DNA of 64,000 nt from Austwickia sp. (lineage in GTDB: Bacteria > Actinomycetota > Actinomycetes > Actinomycetales > Dermatophilaceae): contig CP064985.1 of assembly GCA_016699675.1 (NCBI GenBank), positions 3,348,001-3,412,000 of the forward strand. Direction: 5' to 3'. The notes under the pieces were generated by a model. It was not told where the DNA came from and searched no databases. It worked only from the letters and a program-made list of their open reading frames with translations. Positions 20,903 to 28,790 of this stretch are shown here, one piece after another; positions within the stretch are counted from its first letter, which is position 1, and each line of letters begins with the position of its first letter. Both the position numbers and the translations under genes were made by a program.

Positions 20903-21125
20903 GCAGATGACCCCAGACCAGGAGTACGCGTTCTACGCAGAGCCGCAGAACCAGCAACCTCAAGGCCCCCCGCGCCGGCGTCGCCAGGCCCTCAGCGCGC
21001 CGGTGCCCGTGCGCTTCCCGCCCGACCTGCTGGACGAGGTCAAGCGCGCCGCCGAGGCCGACGACCGATCCCTGTCGTCGTGGATCCGCCGCGCCGTTGA
21101 GCGCGAGCTAGGACGCTCAGCCTGA
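20892..21125 (+). CDS. Ribbon-helix-helix antitoxin (CopG/BrnA-like)
   Basis: The 77-residue product has a disordered first 35 residues (DQEYAFYAEPQNQQPQG), then VPVRFPPDLLDEVKRAAEADDRSLSSWIRRAVERELG, a complete ribbon-helix-helix DNA-binding domain with the RSLSSWIRRAV second helix typical of CopG-type antitoxins. The ATG at 20892 overlaps the toxin gene by 11 bp, with AAGGGA about 6 nt upstream. It should neutralise the upstream toxin and repress the shared promoter. The order toxin-then-antitoxin fits the BrnTA type. Confidence 0.75.
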   Translation: MSTEQMTPDQEYAFYAEPQNQQPQGPPRRRRQALSAPVPVRFPPDLLDEVKRAAEADDRSLSSWIRRAVERELGRSA

Positions 21126-21196
21126 CTCTAAACAAGGTCGAACGCGGACCAGACTGATGGCCTGGCGTTGGCGAGGGGCCGCTCGGTGGGTCGTGG

Positions 21197-21267
21197 AGCG
21201 GGTGACGAGAATCGAACTCGCGTAGCCAGTTTGGAAGACTGGGGCTCTACCATTGAGCTACACCCGC
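21197..21267 (-). tRNA. tRNA-Gly (anticodon TCC)
   Basis: On the minus strand the acceptor GCGGGTG pairs with CACCCGC, the D arm is GTAGCTCAATGGTAGAGC, the anticodon loop CTTCCAA gives TCC, and the T arm contains GTTCGATTC. The length is 71 nt with T as discriminator; CCA is not encoded. A -10-like TAGACT (21305-21300) and a leader hairpin (GGCCCCGC with its partner, 21272-21291) lie upstream. Confidence 0.95.
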
Positions 21268-21271
21268 AGCG

Positions 21272-21357
21272 GGCCCCGCTGTGGCGGGGCCGGTTTCGTA
21301 GTCTAACCGCCGCGTCCGGGATGGCGAATCGGCCGGTACGGCGTGCTCGGGTAGCCT
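21272..21357. promoter_or_regulatory. Divergent promoter region for the two tRNA genes
   Basis: This intergenic stretch carries a perfect hairpin GGCCCCGC/GCGGGGCC (21272-21291) in the tRNA-Gly leader, a minus-strand -10 TAGACT (21305-21300) for tRNA-Gly, and a plus-strand -10 TAGCCT (21352-21357) ten bases before tRNA-Pro. -35 boxes are not obvious. Confidence 0.55.
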
Positions 21358-21366
21358 GAGGGCCAA

Positions 21367-21443
21367 CGGGCTGTGGCGCAGCTTGGTAGCGCGCGTGCTT
21401 TGGGAGCACGATGTCGCAGGTTCAAATCCTGTCAGCCCGACCA
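21367..21443 (+). tRNA. tRNA-Pro (anticodon TGG), CCA encoded
   Basis: The acceptor CGGGCTG pairs with CAGCCCG, the D arm is GGCGCAGCTTGGTAGCGC, the anticodon loop TTTGGGA gives TGG, the T loop is GGTTCAAATCC, and A then CCA follow (21440-21443). It is transcribed divergently from tRNA-Gly. Confidence 0.96.
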
Positions 21444-21649
21444 CGACGTACGGCGTCCGTTGTCAATGCCGAGGACAGACGACCGGCCGCGACGTACGGC
21501 GCGATCCGCCATCCCGGTGAGGCGACCGCGTCCCGCCACGTCGTACGCGGTTCGGAGGAAGCCCGACCGAGCCGATAGCATGACCCGAAGTCTCTCCCGC
21601 CGGGAGCCAACCAGACTGATCCGATTCGATATCCGCTGGAGTGCGCGCA

Positions 21650-23293
21650 GTGAAGAGTGCCGTCGAGACCCTCAACCCGACCCGGGTCAAGCTGACCGTC
21701 GAGGTCCCGCACGAGGAGCTCAAGCCCAGCCTCGACGCGGCGCTGCGAGCGATCGCGTCGCAGATGAACATCCCCGGTTTCCGCCCCGGCAAGGTGCCCA
21801 CCCGGCTCGTCGAGCAGCGGGTCGGCCGGCCGGCCGTCATGCAGGAGGCCGTCAACAACGCGCTTCCCGAGCTCTACGGCAAGGCCGTCGAGGAGGCCGG
21901 CGTCAAGCCGCTCGGCCAGCCCGAGGTCGACATCGTCGAGCTGCCGATGGAGGAGGGGGAGCAGTTCGTCTTCACCGCCGAGGTCGACGTGCGCCCGGAG
22001 ATCACGCTGCCGAAGTACGACGCGCTCAAGGTCGAGGTCGACGCCCTCGACGACGCGTCGGTGGCCGAGGAGGCCGAGTCCCGGATGACGACCCTGCGTC
22101 AGCGGTTCGGATCGCTGGCCACCGTCGAGCGCGCGGCGCAGGACGGCGACTTCGTCAGCGTCGACCTGCGCGCCGTCATCGGCGACGACGAGATCGACTC
22201 GGTCAAGGGCATCTCCTACGAGATCGGCTCCGGCAACATGCTGGAGGGCATGGACGAGGCGCTGATCGGCCTGTCCGCGGGGGAGTCCAAGACCTTCAGG
22301 GCCCCCCTGGCCGGCGGCGACCGGGCCGGCGAGGACGCCGAGGTGACCGTCACCCTGGGCTCGGTCAAGGAGCGCGAACTCCCCGAACTGGACGACGACT
22401 TCGCCCAGCAGGCGAGCGAGTTCGACACCGTCGAGGAGCTCCAGGCCGACGTCACCAAGCAGGCCCGCCAGGCGAAGATGTTCGCCCAGGGCGTCCAGGC
22501 CCGCGACAAGATCCTCGACCTGCTCCTGGAGACCGTCGAATTCGACGTCCCGCAGGGCCTCGTCGACGCCGAGGTGCACCAGCACCTCGACGGCGAGGGC
22601 CGCCTGGACGACGACGAGCACCGCGGCGAGGTCACCGACAACACCACCAAGGCGCTGCGCGCCCAGCTGCTGCTCGACGCGATCGCCGAGGAGCAGGAGG
22701 TGGAGGTCGAGCAGGGCGAGCTGATCGAGTACCTGGTCATGACCGCCCAGCAGTACGGCATGGACCCCAGCCAGTTCGCCCAGGCGATGGAGCAGAACCA
22801 GCAGGTCGGCGCCATGGTCTCCGAGGTGGCGCGGCGCAAGGCGCTCGCCGCCGTGCTGGAGCAGGTCACGGTCGTGGACAGCAACGGCCAGCCCGTGGAC
22901 CTGTCCGCCGAGATCGAGACCGACGACCTCGACGAGGACGCGATCGAGGCCGCCGAGGAGGCGGGCGCCGCAGCCACCGCGGCCGAGTCTGCACCGGCGG
23001 CTGCCGAGGAATCCCCCGCGGACGACGCTGCGGGCGCGGACACCCCGGACACCGCGGACGCCGCGGCCGCCGAGGCGCCGGCCAAGAAGGCCCCGGCGAA
23101 GAAGGCCGCCAAGAAGGCAGCGGCGGAAGAGTCGGCTGCGGACGAGACGGCCGCCGACGAGCCCGCGGATGCGGCGACTGAGGAGAAGCCGGCCAAGAAG
23201 GCCGCGAAGAAGGCTCCCGCCAAGAAGGCGCCCGCGAAGAAGGCCTCGGCCAAGGCCGAGGCCGACGCGGACGGAGCCGAGGACGAGGGCTGA
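21650..23293 (+). CDS. tig: Trigger factor with long Lys/Ala-rich C-terminal extension
   Basis: This is the ribosome-associated chaperone and peptidyl-prolyl isomerase. I use GTG 21650 (SD GGAG 8 nt upstream), which gives the canonical start KSAVETLNPTRVKLTVEVP. The ribosome-binding loop GFRPGKVP is near residue 47, the FKBP-type PPIase domain covers residues about 150-240, and the chaperone arms follow to about residue 435. The last roughly 110 residues are unusual: an acidic/Ala stretch, then repeated PAKKAPAKKA-type motifs, ending in an acidic tail. With 547 residues it exceeds the usual 430-480. The tail resembles the basic tails of actinobacterial nucleoid proteins and may bind rRNA. A hairpin terminator follows at 23321. 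It heads the tig-clpP1-clpP2-clpX quality-control region. Confidence 0.95.
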   Translation: MKSAVETLNPTRVKLTVEVPHEELKPSLDAALRAIASQMNIPGFRPGKVPTRLVEQRVGRPAVMQEAVNNALPELYGKAVEEAGVKPLGQPEVDIVELPMEEGEQFVFTAEVDVRPEITLPKYDALKVEVDALDDASVAEEAESRMTTLRQRFGSLATVERAAQDGDFVSVDLRAVIGDDEIDSVKGISYEIGSGNMLEGMDEALIGLSAGESKTFRAPLAGGDRAGEDAEVTVTLGSVKERELPELDDDFAQQASEFDTVEELQADVTKQARQAKMFAQGVQARDKILDLLLETVEFDVPQGLVDAEVHQHLDGEGRLDDDEHRGEVTDNTTKALRAQLLLDAIAEEQEVEVEQGELIEYLVMTAQQYGMDPSQFAQAMEQNQQVGAMVSEVARRKALAAVLEQVTVVDSNGQPVDLSAEIETDDLDEDAIEAAEEAGAAATAAESAPAAAEESPADDAAGADTPDTADAAAAEAPAKKAPAKKAAKKAAAEESAADETAADEPADAATEEKPAKKAAKKAPAKKAPAKKASAKAEADADGAEDEG

Positions 23294-23320
23294 GCCGCAC
23301 CCGCCGTACCGCCTGTGCAT

Positions 23321-23357
23321 CGACGGCGTCGCCCCCGCGCGTGGGGCGACGCCGTCG
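23321..23357 (+). terminator. Terminator after trigger factor gene
   Basis: CGACGGCGTCGCCCC (23321-23335) pairs perfectly with GGGGCGACGCCGTCG (23343-23357) around a 7-nt loop, 28 bp after the tig stop. Confidence 0.85.
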
Positions 23358-23416
23358 CGGCATCTCCCCCCGCCTCCGAACGGCGCCGCGCGGACGTTCC
23401 CCCCGGAGGTGGCTTG

Positions 23417-23430
23417 CGCTCAGGGCGAAC
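23417..23430 (+). promoter_or_regulatory. ClgR-like activator box upstream of clpP1P2
   Basis: CGCTCAGGGCGAAC at 23417-23430 fits the core CGCYNANRGCGWWS published for the actinobacterial Clp regulator ClgR; the four bases before it do not fit the outer W positions. It lies about 120 bp upstream of clpP1. A -10-like TAGCCT follows at 23470-23475 and a TTGACG at 23475-23480. ClgR is known to activate clpP1P2 in Streptomyces, Corynebacterium and Mycobacterium. Confidence 0.6.
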
Positions 23431-23552
23431 ATCGCCGGTGGCGGGAAATGCGCACTGAGCCAGCCACGTTAGCCTTGACGATCGAAGGTGAGCGGAGTTC
23501 GACCCTGGACCTGCGCCCTCAAGACCACGACACAAGATGGAGAACGGTGAGC

Positions 23553-24164
23553 ATGAGCGAGATCGTCGCCGCCGGCCCGAACCAGAACTCGGGCCTGGAC
23601 GACCACATCTACCAGCGGCTGCTCAAGGAGCGGATCATCTTCCTGGGCTCCGACGTCCGCGACGACAACGCCAACGCGATCTGCGCCCAGATGCTGCTGC
23701 TGGCCGCCGAGGACCCCAACAAGGACATCTGGCTCTACATCAACAGCCCCGGCGGCTCGATCTCCGCGGGCATGGCGATCTACGACACGATGAACTGGAT
23801 CCAGTGCGACGTCGCCACCGTGGCGATGGGCATGGCGGCGTCGATGGGGCAGTTCCTGCTCTCGGCGGGCACCCGCGGCAAGCGCTACGCGACCCCCAAC
23901 GCGCGCATCCTCATGCACCAGCCGCTGGGCGGCATCGGCGGTACGGCGACGGACATCAAGATCCAGGCCGAGCAGATGCTCTACATCAAGCGCAAGATGG
24001 CCGAGCTCATCGCGCAGCACACCGGCCAGCCGGTGGAGAAGATCGTCGAGGACTCCGACCGCGACCGGTGGTTCAGCGCGCAGGAGGCCATGGAGTACGG
24101 CTTCGTCGACCACGTCTACGAGCACGCGGGCCAGACCCCGGGTGCCGGCGGCACCGACAACTGA
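23553..24164 (+). CDS. clpP1: ATP-dependent Clp protease proteolytic subunit 1
   Basis: In this 203-residue serine protease subunit, the catalytic Ser lies in MGMAASMGQFL, His in ILMHQPLGG and Asp near SDRDRWFS, all in the expected spacing. It assembles with ClpP2 into the mixed actinobacterial ClpP1P2 tetradecamer that degrades proteins unfolded by ClpX or ClpC. ATG 23553 follows GGAGAACGG; GTG 23547 is a possible alternative. ClpP2 follows after 34 bp on the same transcript. A ClgR-like box upstream suggests stress activation. Confidence 0.95.
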   Translation: MSEIVAAGPNQNSGLDDHIYQRLLKERIIFLGSDVRDDNANAICAQMLLLAAEDPNKDIWLYINSPGGSISAGMAIYDTMNWIQCDVATVAMGMAASMGQFLLSAGTRGKRYATPNARILMHQPLGGIGGTATDIKIQAEQMLYIKRKMAELIAQHTGQPVEKIVEDSDRDRWFSAQEAMEYGFVDHVYEHAGQTPGAGGTDN

Positions 24165-24198
24165 CAACCGGCCCGACTGCCCAGAGGGAAAGACCGAC

Positions 24199-24864
24199 AT
24201 GTACCTACAGACCCCGCAGCCCGGCCGCGGCGGCCAGTTCGTCCCGGCCCCGACCAGCCGCTACATCCTTCCTCAGTTCGAGGAGCGCACGTCGTACGGG
24301 ATGAAGCGCACCGACCCGTACACCAAGATGTTCGAGGACCGCATCATCTTCCTCGGCGTCCAGGTCGACGACGCCTCCGCGGACGACATCATCGCCCAGC
24401 TCATCGTGCTGGAGAGCCAGGACCCCGACCGGGACATCCTGATGTACATCAACAGTCCCGGCGGCTCCTTCACCGCCATGACGGCGATCTACGACACGAT
24501 GCAGTTCATCCGCCCCGACATCCAGACCTTCGTGATCGGGCAGGCGGCCTCGGCCGCGGCCGTGCTCACGGCGGCGGGCGCGCCGGGCAAGCGCTACGCC
24601 CTGCCGAACAGCCGCATCCTCATCCACCAGCCGGCCCTCGCCGGCGGGGACTACGGCCAGGCCTCCGACATCGAGATCCAGGCCAACGAGGTCTTCCGGA
24701 TGCGCAGCTGGCTGGAGCAGACGCTGGCCAAGCACTCGGGCCGTACGCCGGAGCAGGTCAACGAGGACATCGAACGCGACAAGATCCTCTCGGCGGACGA
24801 GGCCAAGGCCTACGGCCTGATCGACGACGTCCTATCCAGCCGGAAGGCGTCAGCGCAGGGCTGA
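24199..24864 (+). CDS. clpP2: ATP-dependent Clp protease proteolytic subunit 2
   Basis: In this 221-residue paralogue of ClpP1, the catalytic Ser is in IGQAASAAAVL, His in ILIHQPALAGG and Asp in IERDKILS. The N-terminal extension (QTPQPGRGGQFVPAPTSRYI) is typical of actinobacterial ClpP2, which docks the ATPase on its face of the ClpP1P2 barrel. ATG 24199 with GAGGGAA upstream. It is cotranscribed with clpP1. No terminator is obvious in the 137 bp before the metallopeptidase pseudogene. Confidence 0.95.
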   Translation: MYLQTPQPGRGGQFVPAPTSRYILPQFEERTSYGMKRTDPYTKMFEDRIIFLGVQVDDASADDIIAQLIVLESQDPDRDILMYINSPGGSFTAMTAIYDTMQFIRPDIQTFVIGQAASAAAVLTAAGAPGKRYALPNSRILIHQPALAGGDYGQASDIEIQANEVFRMRSWLEQTLAKHSGRTPEQVNEDIERDKILSADEAKAYGLIDDVLSSRKASAQG

Positions 24865-25001
24865 ATTCGACTGCGGCAAGCCTGAAGCGGGCGAGGCCGA
24901 ACCGTCCGTGGACGCTCCGTCGCCGTTTAGGCTGCCGTCGATGGGCGCGGTCACCGCTCATGGGGAGCTGTCGGGGACGCCCGTCGGATGCGGAGTTCGC
25001 C

Positions 25002-26124
25002 ATGAAGACCAGCGGGCGCCTTGTCGCGCTCCTTGCCGCGGGATTCATCGGCGCACGCGGCGTCGTCGACCATCAAGACGGCCGAGTCGGCACCCTCGGC
25101 GGGGAGCGTCCTTGCCTGGTTGGCGACTCACGTGCCCGACTATCAGGCCCGATTTGCCGCGGGGCGGTCGGCCCTACCGGCGGACGCCCGAAGCGGCCTC
25201 GGCATCATCAACCCGACGGATTATCGGTGCGGCCCGACCTACGTCCACACCTGGGTGGGGCGCGTCACCGCCGGATGGACCGCGGAGGACGCGTCCGTCA
25301 AGGGGATCGCCAGCATCCTGATCATGTACGACGCCCTGCTCAACGTCACCTCCGCGCAACCGCAGAGCTACGGTCCGGCCGGCGAGTACACGCACGCCGT
25401 CACCAAGACGTATGGACCTGCGCCGCTTCTGGGACATCGACTCCTCAAACATCCAGCTCGTCGCCTTCCACGGCACCACCGCGCTGGACCAGGCGCGGAT
25501 GACGCGGGTGTTGACGGCGGAGTTCGGGTTCCCGGACAGCGAGGCGAAGGAGCTGGCCGCGCTGCTCGCCGGGGCGCTGAACCAGCCGAAGTTCCGCTAC
25601 GGCAACCACCCCCTGCTCACGTTCAACGCCTTCGCCGTCACGCCCCACCCCGGCGATCCGGCCCCGATCCGGAGTCTTCCCGACAAGCTGCTGATGGGTG
25701 ACGGGATCCTGACGGGATTCCGGGAGCTCGGCTACGGCGACGTCGCTCCGCAGGTCATCGTCGCCCACGAGTTCGGGCACCACGTCCAGTTCGACAAGGG
25801 CGTGGACTTCCCCGGCACCCCGGAGGGGACCCGCCGGACGAGCTCATGGCCGACGCCTTGGCCGCGTACGACGCCAGCCACCCCCGCGGCGTCTCGATGC
25901 AATGGAAGCGGGTCCGGGACGCCCTGCAGGTGGTCTACGGCATCGGCGATTGCTTCTTCGCCGCGCCGGGCCACCACGGGACGCCGGACCAGCGGCTGCG
26001 CGCCGCCGACTGGGCCTACCGGCTCCAGGAGGCCGCGCGACCGAAGGGGAAGATCGTGACCGCGGCCGAGTTCATCCGGCTCTTCGATGCGGCACTGCCA
26101 GGACTGGTCGCACCGGACGCTTGA
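25002..26124 (+). pseudogene. Decayed secreted HExxH metallopeptidase gene
   Basis: Four overlapping open frames together spell one protein. The signal peptide starts MKTSGRLVALLAAGF in one frame and continues SSAHAASSTIKTAE in the next (cleavage AHA|AS), so the first shift is near 25050. The second frame ends around THAVTKTY, and the third starts LRRFWDIDSS (shift near 25405). The third frame carries the zinc motif HEFGHHVQF at about 25770, and the fourth resumes with DELMADALAAYDASHP (shift near 25830), which holds the likely third ligand Glu. The protein ends GLVAPDA at 26124. The restored length of about 370 residues suits a neutral zinc metallopeptidase. Three frame changes in 1.1 kb argue for real decay rather than one sequencing error. 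It sits between clpP2 and clpX, which are normally close neighbours. Confidence 0.8.
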
Positions 26125-26211
26125 CGGCCGCAGCGGCCCGCCCTGGGGCCCACCTGAGTTCGCGCTGACCTATAGCAAATCGGCTGCGCCGCAACGGCGT
26201 ACGTCGAGTGC

Positions 26212-26241
26212 CCGCGGCCGCCGGAGATCCGGCGGCCGCGG
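26212..26241. terminator. GC-rich hairpin upstream of clpX
   Basis: CCGCGGCCGCCGG (26212-26224) pairs perfectly with 26229-26241 around AGAT. It lies between the metallopeptidase remnant and clpX and probably terminates transcription from clpP1P2. The rest of 26125-26434 holds no gene. Confidence 0.75.
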
Positions 26242-26434
26242 TGTCGTCTCGGCCGCGCGGCGCCGTACCCGCGGGTTTCCGCCCTCAGCGGACACGCCCC
26301 GGTTGTCCTCGCGGTGGGCCGGCCGAATAGGGAAGATGGATGCACGGGCGCAGGCCCGGGCGGTCCCGGCTGGGTCCGGCCGCCCACCCGCTCGAACGCT
26401 TGCACTCGCATCAACCGAACCGAAGGGATCGCCT

Positions 26435-27730
26435 GTGGCACGCGTGGGAGACGGCGCCGACCTGCTGAAGTGCTCGTTCTGTGGGAAGAGCCAGAAGCAG
26501 GTCAAGAAGCTGATCGCCGGCCCGGGCGTGTACATCTGCGACGAGTGCATCGATCTGTGCAACGAGATCATCGAGGAAGAGCTCGCCGACGGCGGCGAGC
26601 TGGGCCTGGAGGAGCTGCCCAAGCCGCGCGAGATCTTCGGTTTCCTGCAGCAGTTCGTGGTCGGCCAGGACGACGCCAAGCGCGCGCTGGCCGTCGCGGT
26701 CTACAACCACTACAAGCGCATCCAGGCCGGCGAGAACAACCGCAAGGGCGACGAGCAGGTCGACATCGCCAAGTCCAACATCCTGCTGATCGGGCCCACC
26801 GGGTGCGGCAAGACCTACCTGGCCCAGACCCTGGCGCGGATGCTCAACGTGCCGTTCGCGATCGCCGACGCCACCGCCCTCACCGAGGCGGGCTATGTCG
26901 GCGAGGACGTGGAGAACATCCTGCTCAAGCTGATCCAGGCCGCGGACTATGACGTGAAGAAGGCCGAGTCCGGGATCATCTACATCGACGAGGTCGACAA
27001 GATCGCCCGCAAGAGCGAGAACCCGTCGATCACCCGCGACGTGTCGGGCGAGGGTGTGCAGCAGGCGCTGCTGAAGATCCTCGAGGGCACCACCGCGAGC
27101 GTCCCGCCGCAGGGCGGCCGCAAGCACCCGCACCAGGAGTTCATCCAGATCGACACGACGAACGTGCTGTTCATCGTGGGTGGCGCCTTCGCTGGGCTGG
27201 AGAAGATCGTGGAGTCCCGCGCCGGCAAGTCCGGGCTCGGTTTCGGCGCCACACTGCACACCGCGAAGGCCCCGGACGAGTACTACGCCGAGGTCCAGCC
27301 CGAGGACCTGCTCAAGTTCGGTCTCATTCCCGAGTTCATCGGTCGGCTCCCGGTCATCACGACGGTCGCGCCGTTGGACAAGGACGCGCTGACCAAGATC
27401 CTGGTCGAGCCGAAGAACGCGCTGGTCAAGCAGTACAAGCGCATGTTCGAGATCGACGGCGTCGAGCTGGAGTTCTCGGACGACGCGCTGGAGGCCGTGG
27501 CCGAGCAGGCCCTGCTGCGGGGCACCGGCGCGCGCGGGCTGCGGGCCATCCTCGAAGAGGTGCTCCTGCCGGTCATGTTCGACGTGCCCAGCGAGGACGA
27601 CATCGCCCGGGTCGTCATCACCCGCGAGGTCGTGCAGCACAACGTCAACCCGACGATCGTGCGGCGCGAGCCGACGCTGCGGGCCCGCGGCAAGCGCGCC
27701 GACCGCCAGGAGCGCAAGGAATCCGCCTGA
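26435..27730 (+). CDS. clpX: ATP-dependent Clp protease ATP-binding subunit ClpX
   Basis: In this 431-residue AAA+ unfoldase, the N-terminal zinc domain (LLKCSFCGKSQ ... VYICDECIDLC) has all four Cys. Walker A is GPTGCGKTYLAQTLA, Walker B is IIYIDEVDKIA, and the IGF-type ClpP-docking loop is replaced by LGFGATL near residue 268. Sensor 2 is in GARGLRAILEEVL. It feeds substrates into ClpP1P2. GTG 26435 has SD GAAGGGA at good spacing; the 116-residue upstream extension of the open frame is not family-like. It is separated from clpP2 by the decayed metallopeptidase. Confidence 0.96.
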   Translation: MARVGDGADLLKCSFCGKSQKQVKKLIAGPGVYICDECIDLCNEIIEEELADGGELGLEELPKPREIFGFLQQFVVGQDDAKRALAVAVYNHYKRIQAGENNRKGDEQVDIAKSNILLIGPTGCGKTYLAQTLARMLNVPFAIADATALTEAGYVGEDVENILLKLIQAADYDVKKAESGIIYIDEVDKIARKSENPSITRDVSGEGVQQALLKILEGTTASVPPQGGRKHPHQEFIQIDTTNVLFIVGGAFAGLEKIVESRAGKSGLGFGATLHTAKAPDEYYAEVQPEDLLKFGLIPEFIGRLPVITTVAPLDKDALTKILVEPKNALVKQYKRMFEIDGVELEFSDDALEAVAEQALLRGTGARGLRAILEEVLLPVMFDVPSEDDIARVVITREVVQHNVNPTIVRREPTLRARGKRADRQERKESA

Positions 27731-27804
27731 GCCGACGCGGGATTCGGCCGAACGCTGGGTCCTGAGCTGGGCTCGCCTGGTGCGCCCGGTCCGGTCCAGG
27801 CAGG

Positions 27805-28509
27805 ATGAGGGGCGTGGATCGCGTCTTTCGTCTCGGGCTGGGCCAGGTCGGCCCCCTGCAGCAGAGCGAGGTCAGTTGCGGTGCGGCCTGCCTCGTGGTG
27901 GCCCGAATGTTGCGCGATCCGTCGTACGCCGGGTGGGTCGTGAATGGACCCGACGGCGACCCGCGCACGCCGAACGAGCGGTTCGCCTCCCTGGAACGCC
28001 GCACCATGCGACGGACCAACAGCTCGCTGGCCTACCCCGGGCGGCCCCAGCTGCCCTGGCCTCGTGCGCTGGGCACCTCGCCGTGGGGCGCGGCCGCCGA
28101 GCTGGAGGCCAACAGCGCCGACCCTGGCTATGACTACCGGGTCGTCCCCGTCCGCGGGCTCGGTCGCGCGGCGCTGGGGGGCGCGTACGACGCGATCGTG
28201 GCGCGGGTGCGGCCGGGTGCGCCGGTCCTGCTGTACGTCGGGAGCGCGGCGCTGCCTCGGCACGTCTGCCTGCTGTTCGCCGGGGCGCAGGACCGGACCG
28301 TGCTGGTGTACGAGCCGGCGTGCGGGGCCGTGGACCTGCCCAGCCGAGACCGGTTCGCGTCGGCTCAGCTCGGCCTGGCGGGTTGGGACCGGCCGTGGTT
28401 CCTGGTCGCGCCCGGCGCGCCACCCCAGATCGCCGGCAAGGAGCGGGTACGACGCCTCGCGCCCGTCCCGCGCGCCAACCCCGGGGCGGCCCTGCTGCGC
28501 GAGCAGTGA
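27805..28509 (+). CDS. Unknown protein with C39-peptidase-like fold
   Basis: In this 234-residue protein, the motif LQQSEVSCGAACLVVARML (residues 18-36) matches the Gln...Cys pattern of C39/papain-like bacteriocin peptidases. A possible His in LPRHVCLLFAG (about residue 151) and acid in VLVYEPACG (about residue 170) would complete a triad. There is no signal peptide or TM, so it is probably cytoplasmic. GTG 27814 with GAGG just upstream is an alternative start. It stands alone between clpX and the family A repeat region. It could be a peptidase, an amidase, or an inactive relative; the substrate is unknown. Confidence 0.7.
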   Translation: MRGVDRVFRLGLGQVGPLQQSEVSCGAACLVVARMLRDPSYAGWVVNGPDGDPRTPNERFASLERRTMRRTNSSLAYPGRPQLPWPRALGTSPWGAAAELEANSADPGYDYRVVPVRGLGRAALGGAYDAIVARVRPGAPVLLYVGSAALPRHVCLLFAGAQDRTVLVYEPACGAVDLPSRDRFASAQLGLAGWDRPWFLVAPGAPPQIAGKERVRRLAPVPRANPGAALLREQ

Positions 28510-28510
28510 C

Positions 28511-28720
28511 CTGCTGCCTGACCGCCCGTGACGGCCCCCGTGACCGTTCGTGACCTGCTGCCTGACCGCCCGGTACGGCCCTCGTTGATGACGTCCGCCC
28601 CGTGACGCCCCCAGTGACCGTTCGTGACCTGCCCTTTGGGTGCCATGGCACCCTTTGCGCAGGTCACGAACGGTCGTATGCGGCCCTCGGTGATGACGTC
28701 CCCCGTGATCGCCCGCCGGC
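28511..28720. repeat. Repeat-rich intergenic region with family A palindrome, copy 2
   Basis: A 60-bp palindrome spans 28616-28675, with arms starting GACCGTTCGTGACCTGC and centre GGGTGCCATGGCACCC; a 5-nt stretch in each arm (near 28633-28637 and its partner) no longer pairs. It is clearly related to 11819-11878. Around it are direct repeats: GACCGTTCGTGACCTGC also at 28542, CTGCTGCCTGACCGCCCG at 28511 and 28556, and GGCCCTCG(T/G)TGATGACGTC at 28578 and 28682. It separates the convergent C39-like and valS genes. A small dyad CGTGATCACG follows near 28735. No gene is visible in 28510-28790. Confidence 0.8.
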
Positions 28721-28790
28721 TGTCGTGATCACGGCAGCACAGGGGATTTCACGGGGGATGTCACGGAGGCGACGCTGGCAGGACCGCGGG

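Noticed and set aside
21197..21443. Attachment site or integrated island at the tRNA pair
   Set aside because: I found no integrase and no duplicated tRNA 3' end in the window.
28511..28720. CRISPR array
   Set aside because: Repeats are palindromic and irregular in spacing; no unique spacers and no cas genes.
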